A stretch of DNA of 64,000 bases, taken from NCBI GenBank assembly GCA_012064385.1, contig QRDG01000140.1, positions 527,989 through 591,988 of the forward strand, in the 5' to 3' direction. The translations under genes were made by a program, and so were the position numbers. The notes beneath the pieces are model-generated. The model was not told where the DNA came from and did no database searches. It saw only the letters and a list, made by a program, of their open reading frames with translations. Of the stretch, positions 1 through 11,560 are shown in pieces. Source of the stretch: Puccinellia tenuiflora. Its lineage: Eukaryota; Streptophyta; Magnoliopsida; Poales; Poaceae. Position 1 is the stretch's first letter. Each line of letters starts with the position of its first letter.

Positions 1-345
1 ATCTTTGCATTTAATCCAAGAATCAATGCTATTTCTAGGCAAAGACAATAACCATTCTTTTGCTCTCCCTCTCAAAGAGAAAGGGAAAAGCTTCAGTTTT
101 ATGATGTCACTTTCTACCTCTTTATACTTTTGCACATCACATAACTCAACAAAGTTATTTAAATGAGAGGCGGCATCATCAATACTAGCACCAGAAAATT
201 GCTCTTTCATAACAAGATTTAACAAGGCAGGCTTAATTTCATAAGATTCCGCTTTAGTAGCGGGTGGAGCAATTGGAGAGAATATGAAATCATTGTTATT
301 AGTGCTAGCAAAGTCACACAACTTGGTGTTTTCAGTGGAAGACAT
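1..345 (-). CDS. Gag-like polyprotein N-terminus (partial)
   Basis: The frame opens at the ATG at 343-345 (minus) and stays open to the window edge, about 115 codons. The protein begins MSSTENTKLCDFAS and continues into a stretch with the usual plant gypsy gag features: a segment near residues 60-75 resembling FSGASIDDAASHLNNFVELC, and KLKLFPFSLRGRAKEWL near residues 87-103. This is the retrotransposon gag domain, which packages element RNA in virus-like particles. The start lies about 165 bases downstream of the primer binding site, as expected for a first ORF. Whether the full ORF is intact cannot be seen. The identification rests on family resemblance. Confidence 0.75.
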   Translation of the reverse strand, partial: MSSTENTKLCDFASTNNNDFIFSPIAPPATKAESYEIKPALLNLVMKEQFSGASIDDAASHLNNFVELCDVQKYKEVESDIIKLKLFPFSLRGRAKEWLLSLPRNSIDSWIKCKD

Positions 346-510
346 AATGATAAAATAAAATAACAAGACAGGAATAAAGATTACACTAATTTTTTGGTGT
401 TTTAAAATTTTGCAACAGGAAAAATAAGCTAACGAGAAATAAAACAAGCAAGACAAAAACAAAGTAAGGTGATTGAGAGTGTGAGACTCCCCTTGCTGTA
501 GCTCCAAGAG

Positions 511-527
511 CCCCGGCAGCAGCGCCA
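511..527 (-). other. Primer binding site, tRNA-Asp type
   Basis: The minus strand reads TGGCGCTGCTGCCGGGG, two mismatches from the TGGCGCCGTTGCCGGGG complement of the plant tRNA-Asp(GTC) 3' end. It follows the LTR end by about 10 bases, the same spacing as in the other gypsy elements here. Confidence 0.8.
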
Positions 528-537
528 GAAAAGAGCT

Positions 538-3500
538 TGATTGCTACTGATGAAGAGTTGGGTGGTGCCCCAAGCGAAGGCGGAGATGTAGCAAGCAGCA
601 GTTTTTCCTCGATAACGAACCGAGGGTTATCGGACCAGTAGGACCTTGAAATCAACAACAAAGTGAATGTTGAAGATCTCTGGAGCTTAATCTTCAACAG
701 ACGTGGACCTGCACACACTCAACCAAAATACTTTGCCCCCAATGGCGGAAAGGTTGTCAATCTTTCCGGTCTCGCAGAAAACAAAGCGGTTAATTGTATA
801 GTGAAATAGATGAATTATGAAAATGGATCAGAGGAATAATGATGGCGAAAAGTGATGAATAAAGGTTGCAATCAATGTAAAAAGACGGACCAGGGGCCAT
901 GGGTTCACTAGTGGAGTCTCTCGAGTAAATAGAACATTCATATGATGGGTAAACAAATTACAGCTGGGCAATTGACAAGATTATAACACAAACTTAATCT
1001 AGCTATGACAAAGAGAACATGATAATATTTAAGTAGACATCACAACAATGAACGAAGACCATTGAGTCCAACTGCATCATTGTCTAAAAAGTCCATTGTG
1101 GATCGCTATCCAGCATCTCACGTATCGATATTAAGTTGCAAGCAACAGACATTTGCATTAAGTAAAGCGCATGAAGTAAGCAATATTAAATATCAAAATA
1201 GACTTTAACACCGCTGTTTTACCCTTAGTAGCAACAACACACCCTCGCCCTTAAACGTTTTTGTCACTCGTGCCCATGGACAAAAGGGGACATGAACCAC
1301 TATCTAGCATAAATACTCCCTCTTGGAGATACACACAATCACTTGGCCAAAGTAACTACGCACATCGGAGAGCATGCAAGAACATAAATCCACATATAAG
1401 AATCATGCACAATCTGATCATAACTTTATAATCCATCGGATCCCAGCAAACACATCACATAGCATTACAATAATCGATCTTGATCATGTTAGGCAGCTCA
1501 TAAGATCATAAGACATGAAGCACAAGAGAGAGAGACTACCATCTAGCTACTGTCATGGACCCAAGGTCCAAGGTGGGACTACTCACAAATCATCCCGGAG
1601 GAAGGCATGGCGATGAAGAGCCCTCCGGGATCGATCTCCCCTCCGACAGAGTGCCGGGATCTGCTTCAGAATCACCCCCGAACTAGGGTTTGAGTTCACG
1701 GCGCCTCGGGATGACTTTTCTGGAAAATAATGGCCGCCCTGACGTTTTTTAGGTTTAATGTGAATTTATAGGCGTCGGAGGGGGGCGAGGGGGTGCCCCA
1801 CGGGCAGGGGCGGGTCCCACCCATGGGTGGACCCCAGGCCGCGGCAGCAGGCCGCCCCTGGCCTGTGGGTGGTCCCCAGGGCTGCCCTTCGGTGTCCTGG
1901 TGCCTTCCGTCGCATAAAAAATCTCCGTAAATTTTCAGCGCAATCCGACGATATTTCCTATGGTGGACTGCTGCTGTATTAAAATAAGTTGGATGGTGCC
2001 CCAAGCGAAGGCGGAATTGCAGCTAGTAGCAGTTTCCCTCGTTTAACGAACCGAGGTTTATCGAACCAGTAGGACTTTGAAATCAACAACGAGGTAAATG
2101 TTGAAGATCTATGGCGCTTGACCTTCAATAGACGTGGACCTGCACACACTCAACCAAAATACTTTTTCCCCAACGGCGGAAAGGTTGTCAATCTTTCCGG
2201 TCTCGCAGAAAACAAAGCGGTTAATTGTATGATGAAATAGATGGAATATGAAAAGTGACCATAGGAGTAATGATGATTAAAAACAAGTAAATGAGGTTGT
2301 AAACAATGTAAAAAGATGGACCGGGGGGCATGGGTTCAGTAGTGGAGTCTCTCAAGTAAATAAAATATGCATGTGATGGGTGAACGAATTACAGCTAGGC
2401 AATTGACAAGATCATGACACAAACCCAATTTAGCTATGACAAAAAGGACATGATAATATTTATGGAGGCATCACGACAAGGAACAAAGACCGTTGAGTAC
2501 AACTGCATCTTTGTCTAAAAAGTCCACCGTGGTATCGCTATCCAGCCTGTCACCCAACGGTATTAAGTTGTAAGCAACAGACAATTACATTAAGTAAAGT
2601 GCATGGAGTAAGCAATAGTAATATCAAAAGAGACATTAACGCTGTTGTTTTACCCTTAGTAGCAAAAGCACAACCTCGCCCTTAGACGTTTCTGTCACTC
2701 GTGCCCAGGAACAAAAGGGGGCATGAACCCACTATCTAGCATAAATATCCTCTCTTGGAGATACACATAATCACTTGGCCAAAGTAACTACGCACATCGG
2801 AGAGCATGCAAGAACATAAATTACTCATATAAGAATCATGCACAATCTGAACATAACTTCATAATCCATCGGATCCCAGCAAAACACATCACATAGCATT
2901 ACAATAATCGATCTTGATCATGTTAGGCAGTTCACAAGATTATAAGACATGAAGCACAAGAGAGAGAGACTACCAACTAGCTACTACCATGGAACCGTAG
3001 TCCAAGGTGAGACTACTCACAAATCATCCCGGAGGAAGGCATGACGATGAAGAGCCCTCCGGGATCGATCTCCCCTCCGGCAGAGTGCCGGGATCAGCTT
3101 CAGATTGGACCCCGAACTAGGGTTTTCGGTGACGGTGCGTCGGGGTCGAGTTTCTGGAAAATAATGGCCGCCCCGACGTTTTTAGGTCAAAAGGCAATTT
3201 ATAGGCGTCGGAGGGGGCCGAGGAGGTGCCCCACGGGCAGGGGCGGGCCCCACCCGTGGGTCCACCTAGGGCCGCGGCAGGGGGCGTGTCTGCCCTGTGG
3301 GTCGCCTCCGAGGCTCCCCTTCGGACTCTGCCTTCGTCTTGGCGGAAAAATAATCCCCATAAATTTTGGTGCAATTCCGAGAATATTTTCAGAAGTAAAT
3401 TTCTGAAACAAAAAGACAGTAGAAACAGGGAACTGGCACTGGGCATCTTGTCAATAGGTTAGTCTTACAAAATGCATAAAAATGATATAAATGACAGTAA

Positions 3501-3746
3501 AAACATGTGACAATATCACAAAACTAGCATGGATCACTCAAAAATTATAGATACGTTTGAGACGTATCATGGACTTTCTGAAATACAAAAACAGCAAAAA
3601 CAAGAAACTGGCACTAGTCATCTTGTCAATAGGTTAGTCCAACAAAATGCATAAAAATGATTAATATGATAATAAAAACATGTGACAACATCACAAAACT
3701 AGCATGGATCAATAAAAAATTATAGATACGTTTGACACGCATCATA
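538..3746 (-). repeat. 5' LTR of the left-edge gypsy element, split by a solo LTR
   Basis: The LTR consists of 538-1968 and 3575-3746, separated by a solo LTR (1969-3569) plus one copy of the target duplication. The small right piece holds the LTR start (TGATGCGTGTCAAACGTATC on minus, ending at 3746) through the CTTGTTTTTGCTG region. The left piece continues at the matching point of the consensus and runs to the LTR end just before the primer site. The joined length (about 1603 bp) matches the inserted solo LTR (1601 bp) and the LTR at 4783-6390. Confidence 0.85.
1969..3569 (-). mobile_element. Solo LTR nested in an LTR of the same family
   Basis: It starts on minus with TGATACGTCTCAAACGTATC at 3569 and ends CAGCAGCA at 1969. 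It is flanked by the perfect 5-bp duplication TGGAC (1964-1968 and 3570-3574). No internal region is present, so it is a solo LTR left by LTR-LTR recombination. Orientation is the same as the host LTR. Confidence 0.93.
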
Positions 3747-4768
3747 CATCCAAATCCCAAAGCCAAACTATCTTGCCAGCTGAGTCCACCATATCTACCT
3801 ATGCATGGTATTTCTTGCCATTCCAAGTAAAATTGTCATGTGCTACCCTTAAAATATTCAAAATACTCCTTTTTGTGCCTCTGTTTTTAAGCTCATGAGG
3901 AAGCAGTAGAGAGGTAGATATAACTTGTGACAAGCAAGGTCATCTCCCTCGTTTCACCCGGTGTCGATGGTTTACGTCTTCACTTGAATCAACCCGCGAG
4001 CATCTTAAGCAAAATATAAATACAACTCACCATTCTCCTCCGCGTAATAAAAATCTGAGAAATCAGCTCAAAACATTGGACAGTGGTGAAACCAAGGAGA
4101 AAGAGGAATGTACTCGTTCCTCTAAAAACCATCTGCTCTCACAAGTCTAAAAGCCTTGCTTGTTATGGGGGACTAGATTGCTTCTCTGTTGTGAAATCGT
4201 TGACGAAAGCATGCATCTCTTAAAATTGTTTTACTTTTGTTTTCTAAAAAATAAAAAGCTGTAGCACATGACTAATCCCTGCTTCCCTCTGCGAAGTGAC
4301 TTTCTTTTACTTTTAATGTTGAGTCAGTTTTCCTTTTCCTTTTTATCTCCACCAAAGCAAACATCTAGCATTGACCCTAGGTATCATTGATCATATTGCG
4401 TCGTCAGATTAAACATGAATCTTTATATTGACTTTACCGCTGGAAGTTGAAGCTTTTTGCTAAAACTTACGTCTTTTTGTTTTGATTCTCAAATACTTTT
4501 TTCATGGAACTATTACCTTTGAGAATTAATCAAATATGTGGATAACATTGCTTTCATGTCTTTAACGTACTATTTATGAAAGGTCTTGCTGGAATGATTC
4601 GACTTGGTTATTCATTGCTTTCTTACTATCAACTATAGACAATTGTTTTGTATCACTTCATTCACATCCTATGCTTTACATTACTATCTTGATCATGATT
4701 GTGTTGTTTGCATGTCTCATAAAAAATTATTTTGTTATCACTTACCTACTCGAGGACGAGTAGGAGTT

Positions 4769-4782
4769 AAGCTTGGGGATGC
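4769..4782 (+). other. Polypurine-tract-like site
   Basis: The sequence AAGCTTGGGGATGC lies directly before the LTR start at 4783. The same string precedes the 3' LTR at 21472, so it marks the plus-strand priming position. Confidence 0.7.
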
Positions 4783-6390
4783 TGATATGTGTCAAACGTA
4801 TCTATAATTTTTGATTGATCCATGCTAGTTTTGTGATATTGTCACATGTTTCTATTATCATATTACATCATTTTTATGCATTTTATCGGACTAACCTATT
4901 GACAAGATGCCTAGTGCCAGTTTCCTGTTTTTGCTGTTTTTGTATTTCAGAAAATTTACTTCTAGAAATATTCTCGGAATTGGACGAAAATTTACGGGGA
5001 ATTTTTATTCGACGGAAGGCACCTGGAGACCAAAGGGCGACCTGGGGGGCCACTCACAGGCCAGGTGCGGCCCCCCCTGCCGTGGCCCTAGGGCAGCCCG
5101 TGGGTGGGACCCGCCCCTGCCCTGTGGGCACCCCCTCGGCCCCCTTCGGCGGCTATAAAATCCAATACCTAAAAACGTCGAGGTGGCCATTATTTTCCAG
5201 AGAAGTCACCCCGACGCGCCGTCACCGTAAACCCTAGTTCGGGGGTGATTCTGAAGCTGATCCCGGCACCCTGCCGGAGGGGAGATCGATCCCGGAGGGC
5301 TCTTCATCGCCATGCCTTCCTCCGGGATGATTTGTGAGTAGTCCCACCTTAGACCACGGGTCCATGGCAGTAGCTAGATGGTAGTCTCTCTCTCTTGTGC
5401 TTCATGTCTTATGATCTTGTGAGCTGCCTAACATGATCAAGATCGACTATTGTAATGCTATGTGATGTGTTTGCTGGGATCTGATGGATTATGAAGTTAT
5501 GATCAGATTGTGCATGATTCTTATATGTTGATTTATGTTCTTGCATGCTCTCCGATGTGCGTAGTTACTTTGGCCAAGTGATTGTGTGTATCTCCAAGAG
5601 GGAGAATTTAAGCTAGATAGTGGGTTCATGCCCCCTTTTGTTCCTGGGCACGAGTGACAGAAACGTTTAAGGGCGAGGGTGTGCTGTTGCTACTAAGGGG
5701 AAAACAGCGGTGTTAATGTCTCTTTTGATATTAGTATTGCTTACTTTATGCGTTTTACTTAATGCAATTATCTGTTGCTTGCAACTTAATACCATTGGGT
5801 GACAGGCTGGATAGCGATCCCACGGTGGACCTTTTAGACAAAGATGCAGTTGGACTCAACGGTCTTTGTTCATTGTCGCGATGCCTACATAAATATTATC
5901 ATGTTCTCTTTGTCATAGCTAGATTAAGTTTGTGTTATAATCTTGTCAATTACCCAGCTGTAATTTTTTTACCCATCATATGAGAGTTTTATTTACTTGA
6001 GAGACTCCACTAGTGAACCCATGGACTCCGGTCCATCTTTTTACATTAATTGCAACCTTTATTCATCACTTTTCATCATCATTACTCCACTGGTTCATTT
6101 TCATATTTTCATCTATTTCACTATACAATTAACCGCTTTGTTTTCTGCGAGACCGGAAAGATTGACAACCTTTCCGCCATTGGGGGCAAAGTATTTTGGT
6201 TGAGTGTGTGCAGGTCCACGTGTGTTGAATATTAAGCGCCACAGATCTTCAACATTCACTTTGTTGTTGATTTCAAAGTCCTACTGGTTCGATAAACCTC
6301 GGTTCGTTAACGAGGGAAAACTGCTACTTGCTACATCCACGCCTTCGCTTGGGGCACCACCCAATGCATCATTCACCGATTAGCAATCGA
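4783..6390 (+). repeat. 3' LTR of the truncated plus-strand gypsy element
   Basis: It begins TGATATGTGTCAAACGTATC. It is the same LTR family as 538-3746 and 1969-3569, in the opposite orientation, with a TATA-like GGCTATAAAATC near 5152. The 3' end is ambiguous: TGCATCA at 6371, or AGCAATCGA near 6389 by alignment with the left-edge LTR, which ends AGCAATCA. The longer choice gives about 1608 bp, in line with its relatives. No matching flank repeat could be tested because the 5' half is missing. Confidence 0.8.
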
Positions 6391-6733
6391 CACCATCATC
6401 GTCCTCTTTCTCCACTCCGGCCGGTCGTCTTCCGGTGCTCTGCCTTGTTGCGGTGGTCGTCGGCGGCAATTCGGCATGCCGACGTACGACCTTGCCTGAA
6501 ACCTCAAGTCCTTTGGCTTGTCTATGGTCCTGGGCGTCGCCAACCTCATCGCGGACCTCGTGTTTCTCGCCAGTCGCCATGCTCATGCTCACGGCCGCGT
6601 CGTTCCTGCTGCTCGCGCAAGTGGCATTCGGTGTATGCAGCGCGCACGTCCTGGCCATCATACGCGCGCTCATTGGCTCCGGGTTGTTCAGGAGCGAGTC
6701 GTGGATAGTCGCTCGCGGCATCTTGCGCCCAGG
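6391..6733 (+). pseudogene. GC-rich gene-like remnant, left piece
   Basis: This 343-bp stretch is clearly GC-richer than the retroelements around it. Two overlapping plus frames together read as hydrophobic, coding-like protein (VLGVANLIADLVFL in one frame, MLMLTAASFLLLAQVAFG in another), as if a frameshift separates two membrane segments. I do not recognise the family. It ends exactly at the CCAGG duplication of the element at 6734-13774 and appears to continue at 13780. It may be a degraded host gene or a captured fragment. Confidence 0.35.
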
Positions 6734-6763
6734 TGATGGCGTGGATCACATGTTCGCTCGGAG

Positions 6764-8704
6764 ACATGCATGCTTTTATAAACGACTTCACAGTAAAGAA
6801 ACTAGCTAGTCCCCCATTTCAAGTAAGGCTTTTAGAATTTTGAGAGCGACTGGTTTTAGAGGAACGAGTACATTCCTCTTTCTCCTTTGTTTCACCACTA
6901 ACCAATATTGAGCTGATTTCTCAGATTTTCATTGTGCGGAGGAGAATGATGAGTTATATTTATATTTTGCTTAAGCCGCTCTCAGGTAAATTCAAGTGAG
7001 GACGTGAACCATTAACACCGGGTGAAAAAGGGGGGAAATGACCTTGCTTGTCACAGGTTATAACTAACTTCTTACTGCTTCCTCATGAGCTTAAAAATAG
7101 GGGCACAAAAAGGATAATTTTGAACATTTTAAAGATAGCACATGAAAAAAATTACTTGGAGTGGCAGGGAAATACCACATGTAGGTAGGTATGGTGGACA
7201 CAAATGGCAAAGATATTTGGCTCAGTGAGTTGGATGCACGAGAAGTATTCCCTCTCAGTACAGAATTTTTGGGCTTAGCCGGATATCAAGTAAACACATA
7301 ACATCAACTTGGTTCAATGAATCACTACAGATATACATCGTGCATAACCATTGTACTTCACACCGTCTACCTTGTTGGCCAAACCAACTCTTTGCAAAAA
7401 GAATATCTAGACTTTGAGAGCTACCAAGCAAGACAAGCACCACAATTTTAAAGCCTTACGGTAGTTCTTTACTAATCTATTCTTACTAGATGATCCACAA
7501 GCTTATGCATTAATCTACTTCATATCTCTAAACAATTGACAAGTATCAAATATTCAAGACAACGGTTTACAAGATTAAGCAGCATTCATTAAACACTTCC
7601 TACATGATAATTTCCACTTAACCAAACACCAATCAACTTATTTTGAAACAAAACAAAAAGGGTGAAGCAACAAGAGCAAAACTTCCTAACAACAAAAGCT
7701 AACAGCTCTGAATAAGAGATGCTTGAAAACAAGAGCTAAAATAATAAATAAGAAAGGCTAAACACTTAACACATATAAGTGAAGAACATGAGTGTATACG
7801 AAAAAATCGTAGCGTGTCCCTCTCGCAAACAAGCATGCATGGATCCAAATTATTGCAAGGACCAGAAAACTAAACACAAACAAACTGACGCTACCAGAAC
7901 AACACATAATGTGTAAAGGAATAAAAATATAGTAACATGAGAGAAACCGATGATTGTTGATGAAGAAGGGGATGCCTTGGGCATCCCCAAGCTTAGATGC
8001 TTGTAACTTCTTGAATATTTTAGAGGAGGGTCCATGGGAAGCCTCCCCAAGCTTAGGATTTTATTCCTTCTTGATCTTCCTTCATCACCTCGCACTTGGA
8101 TACTTGAAAACTTCCTTCACGCAAAAATTATAGCAACTTCATTAGAGGGGTTAATCCACAAAAACAATATCTTCCTTCGGTTCAAAGCACATATCATGAA
8201 CTTATTTTTTAAAACATTAGCTACTGTCACAAAGGTCAAAGTAAAACTCTAGCTTTGAAAAAGCTTCACTTTGCCCGTTAAAGAAGCAATGCAAAACTAA
8301 GGACAGAATCTGTCAAAAACAGAACAGACCGTAAAGATTAATTTTTTCGTGAAACTTATGGACCTCAAATCAGAAAACTTAAAACTAGAGAAAGGTAGAC
8401 AAAACCCTGATGCTTGCCGTCCAAAAGTTTCAGCCACATATGATGTTCTGTGTTTTTTTGGATTTTCGAACAGTGAAAAACATAAATATGTTTCTGGACA
8501 GCAAACTCACCAATTAGTCTTCCTCTCTTTAGAGATTATTCTTGGCACCAAAAACCAAAACAAAAAGATACAACGGAGTTGCTACAGAAGTAACATCACC
8601 CAAAACTCAAAGAAACCAAAAATAAACAGAAGGTAAAAATAAAATGGGTTGCCTCCCATAAGCGCTTTTCTTTAACGCCTTTTAGCTAGGCAAAAGGGGC
8701 AAAT
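6764..8704 (-). other. Noncoding 3' internal region of the gypsy element
   Basis: This holds no convincing gene. It contains the module shared in inverted orientation with 3750-4195, and GGGCATCCCCAAGCTT blocks near 7976-8052 that correspond to similar blocks at 19550-19590 of the full-length element. GGGTTGCCTCCCATAAGCGC near 8645-8664 lies just after the ORF end, as in 18899-18914. Confidence 0.7.
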
Positions 8705-9571
8705 TCAAGTTTTATCAATTTTGACGATCCCCAATTGCCTTCCCTTGATATTCTTACCATGACCTTTTGGAAAGATGTGGTGTCCTCCTGTGGAGTGGAA
8801 TGTCACAACTCCTTCATGCATATTAATGATGGCTCCAGCAGATTTCAAGAATGATCTTCCAAGTGTAATTTGTCCTTCCCCTATGCATTCAACAACATAA
8901 TAATCAATAGGGAACAAATTACCACAAAATTTTGTGTGGACATACTCTATTTTTCCCAAAGGAATTCATCTGAAGTTATCAACAAGTTTTAGATAACTAG
9001 CACTTTCAGAAAGTCCCCATAAACCTAAAGACTTATAAATAGTTTTAGGCATAATAGAGAATTCGGTCATATATTGCATTAAAACGTTTTCCATTTATTT
9101 CGATTTTAGAAGAAGGGTACCAATTTATCATAGTATTTTCGGGTTCCAAAATAATTCCAGGTGCCCTATAGCAAGCACTCTCATGAAGCTCCTGAACCAT
9201 GCTTCCAATGTCTCTCATGCTAGATATGTTTTTTTCAAGAGTGTCTAATTTATCAGCAATGTTCTCCAAAGTTGATTCAATCTTATTATCTGAGAAAGCG
9301 GTTGCTATTAGACGTTTGATAGCATTAAAAGCTTGATCTCCATCATGGCGAAGGAAATCTCCTCCCACAATAGTATCTTGAGCATATCTATAGCAAAGTA
9401 TGAGACCAAAGTAGAAATTTCTAAGCAAAATACTCAAAGTAATCCTAGGCTCTGTTTTTCATAAGATCTCATAATTCTTGCCCAAGCATCTTTAAAAGTC
9501 TCCCTACTTCCTTCACGGAAGGTGAAAACTTCATCTTCAGGTGTCATCTTAAGGGGCAAAGGACTAGACAT
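8705..9571 (-). pseudogene. Gag/aspartic-protease-like ORF, frameshifted
   Basis: The frame starts at the ATG at 9569-9571 (minus) as MSSPLPLKMTPEDEVFTF with a gag-like tail (FKDAWARIMRSYEK) and stops near 9434. It resumes in another frame at about 9437 (YFGLILCYRYAQDTIVGGDF) to a stop at 9045. It then continues from about 8959 with YVVECIGEGQITLGRSFLKS followed by AGAIINMHEG, the second half of a retropepsin-like fold, ending at 8705. In active relatives this region makes capsid protein and a protease-like domain. Here at least two frame breaks separate the pieces, so no functional product is expected. No polymerase frames follow, so the element would have needed enzymes from a relative. Confidence 0.7.
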
Positions 9572-9739
9572 GACCACAGAGTAAAACTGAATTAACAAGG
9601 TGCTCGAATATTTTTTTGTGTTTTTCAGTTTTAGAGCAAACAAAAGGCAAAACAAGACTAACAAAAAATATACTAGGCAAGACAATAACAAAGTAAAGTG
9701 AAAGGATGTGTGAAACTCCCCTAACTGAAGCTTCCAAGT

Positions 9740-9756
9740 CCCCGACAATGGCGCCA
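9740..9756 (-). other. Primer binding site, tRNA-Asp type
   Basis: The minus strand reads TGGCGCCATTGTCGGGG, two mismatches from the tRNA-Asp 3' complement, placed 11 bases after the 5' LTR end. Confidence 0.8.
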
Positions 9757-11160
9757 GAAAACAGGCTCGATGGCGTGGATCACACGTTCGCTGGGAGACC
9801 CCAAGAGGAAGGTATGATACAACAAAGCGGCAATTTTCCCTTGATTATAAAACCAAGGTTGTCAAATCCTGTAGGACTGGAGTAGGCTTAGCGAGGTGTC
9901 AACGACACCATTAACAATAATTGACGTGGACCTGCACACAATCACAAACAAGTACTTTGCCCCAACGAAAACAGAGAGGTTGTCAATCTCTCCGGCTTGC
10001 CGAACACAAAGAATTAAATGTGCAAGTGTAAAATATGAAGAGAGTGAAATATGACCAGCAAGTAAATGATGATGAAAATCTATTAAAATGGTTGTAAGCA
10101 ATGTAGGAAAATAGGACCGGGGTCCACAGTTCACTAGAGGTGTGAAAGAACAAACGATGCCCGAGATGTCGCCTAGAGGGGGGGGGGTGAATAGGCGATT
10201 AACACTTTTTCTAATTAAGGGCTTGATAATTGCGGAATAAAACTGTGTGTTTAAAATAACAAGCCAACAACCTAATTACTAGGCTCACCTATGTGCACCA
10301 ACAACTTATGCTAAGCAATTTAAGCAACAAGGTGATAGCAAGATAAGAACTTCAAGCACGAAGGCTATCACAATGTAAATTGCATAAGTAGAAGCTCGGG
10401 TATAGAAATAACCGAGGCACACGGAGACGAGGATGTATTCCCGAGTTCCTCCTTGTTAAGGGAGTACGTCTCGTTGGAGGGGTGTGAGCTCGCCACAAGA
10501 GGCCTACTCAAGATGCCACAAAGGCCTCACCCTATTCTCCGATGAACCTCACCCAAGGGATTGGTTCACCTTCCACTATCGGAATCCTTCAAGGCGGATT
10601 CCGGAGCCCTTTACAACTCTTCTTGGGGCACACACCCACAACTCAATTGGGGGCTCCCAAACTCGTGCCGAAGCTTCACAACTCGAAGTCTTTGCGGCAC
10701 CTCCAACCGTCTAGGGTACACAATGCACCCAAGAGGCACAAGCTCTTGGGAACACAATGCACCCAAGAGTAACAAGCTTCTCAACCTTCAACTTCACGTA
10801 TCACCGTGGGGAGAGCAACCCGATGCAACAAATGCAAGAGGCAAGAACACACTAAGTGGTCAAATCCTTCACTCTCAAATTCCAACCAAAGCAACTAATG
10901 CTATGGAGGGAATAAGAGAGGAAGAACAAAGGGGATGAACACAAAGCAACCCCAAAATCTAGATCCACAAGATTCCCTCACTTAGAGGGGATTTTGATTG
11001 GTGGAATGGTAGATCTAGATCTCCTCTCTTGAATCCCTAAGTTTGGGCAAGAATCATTGGAGGGATAGAGAGGAATCAAGCTCACAAGATTAGCAACAAT
11101 GGAGGAGAGAGGAAAACAAGTGAGCAAGAACCAGCAACCAGGTTTTGGGGAGGGAGGAGG

Positions 11161-11170
11161 CTTTTTATAG
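11161..11170 (-). promoter_or_regulatory. TATA box of the 2.4-kb LTR
   Basis: The minus strand reads CTATAAAAAG. It lies about 1.4 kb inside the LTR, immediately downstream (in transcription direction) of the CCGGAGACTCCGG array. Confidence 0.6.
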
Positions 11171-11204
11171 CCTCCCCAAAAAACTAGCCGTTGGACACTG
11201 TCCA

Positions 11205-11560
11205 GACCGGAGACTCCGGACCAAGTGACCGGAGACTCCGGCCTGCTGGGTCATCGGGGAGGCCGGAAAGTCCGGTCCAGGGGGCGGAGACTCCGGCCAG
11301 GCCGGAGACTCCGGGGACCCTCCGGGGGTGCTCCGGACCCCTACCAGAGCCGCACCACACAAAAGCGAAACGGCTGGAAAAAGCACAGGGCCGGAGATTC
11401 CGGGTCCCTTGGGCCGGAGACTCCGGTGGGGCCAGAGACTCCGCCCCATCTCCGGGGTACCTCCGGACCGAGTCCAGAGACGCACCACACAAATCCATTC
11501 GGCAGCGAAAAATAGGGGGGGCGGAGACTCCGGGTCCTCTGGACCGGAGACTCCGGACCA
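11205..11560. repeat. Array of CCGGAGACTCCGG-type dyads
   Basis: About nine copies of GGAGACTCCGG or close variants lie at irregular spacing, near 11208, 11231, 11285, 11302, 11390, 11411, 11521 and 11544. Degenerate ones are GGAAAGTCCGG near 11262 and AGAGACTCCG near 11433. The core CCGGAG-A-CTCCGG is close to a perfect inverted repeat. Confidence 0.85.

Larger units (their letters stand above)
1..3746 (-). mobile_element. Gypsy-type LTR retrotransposon, 5' part (runs off left edge)
   Basis: Reading on the minus strand, the element has an LTR (538-3746, interrupted), then a primer binding site (511-527) and then a gag start (ATG at 343-345), so this is its 5' end. The rest lies left of the window. 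The LTR starts at 3746 with a diverged TGATGCG...CGTATC motif and ends near 538. Without the inserted solo LTR and one target duplication it measures about 1603 bp. The other end is missing, so no target duplication can be tested; the right flank is TACAT (3747-3751). It sits against the 3' internal region of a plus-strand relative. Confidence 0.85.
3747..6390 (+). mobile_element. 3' part of a plus-strand gypsy element (internal 3' region plus 3' LTR)
   Basis: 3747-4782 is noncoding 3' internal sequence that ends in a polypurine-tract-like GCTTGGGGATGC, followed at once by an LTR start. No gag, protease, reverse transcriptase or integrase frame is visible. About 440 bp of it (3750-4195) matches, in inverted orientation, 6800-7250 of the neighbouring minus element, and more loosely 20330-20540 of the full-length element, so all share a 3' internal module. 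The 5' part is absent, cut off by the element at 1-3746 or lying beyond the window. Confidence 0.75.

Noticed and set aside
3750..7250. A single foldback element with ~440-bp inverted arms
   Set aside because: The arms are the shared 3' internal module of two oppositely oriented gypsy elements, each with its own LTR context and duplication.
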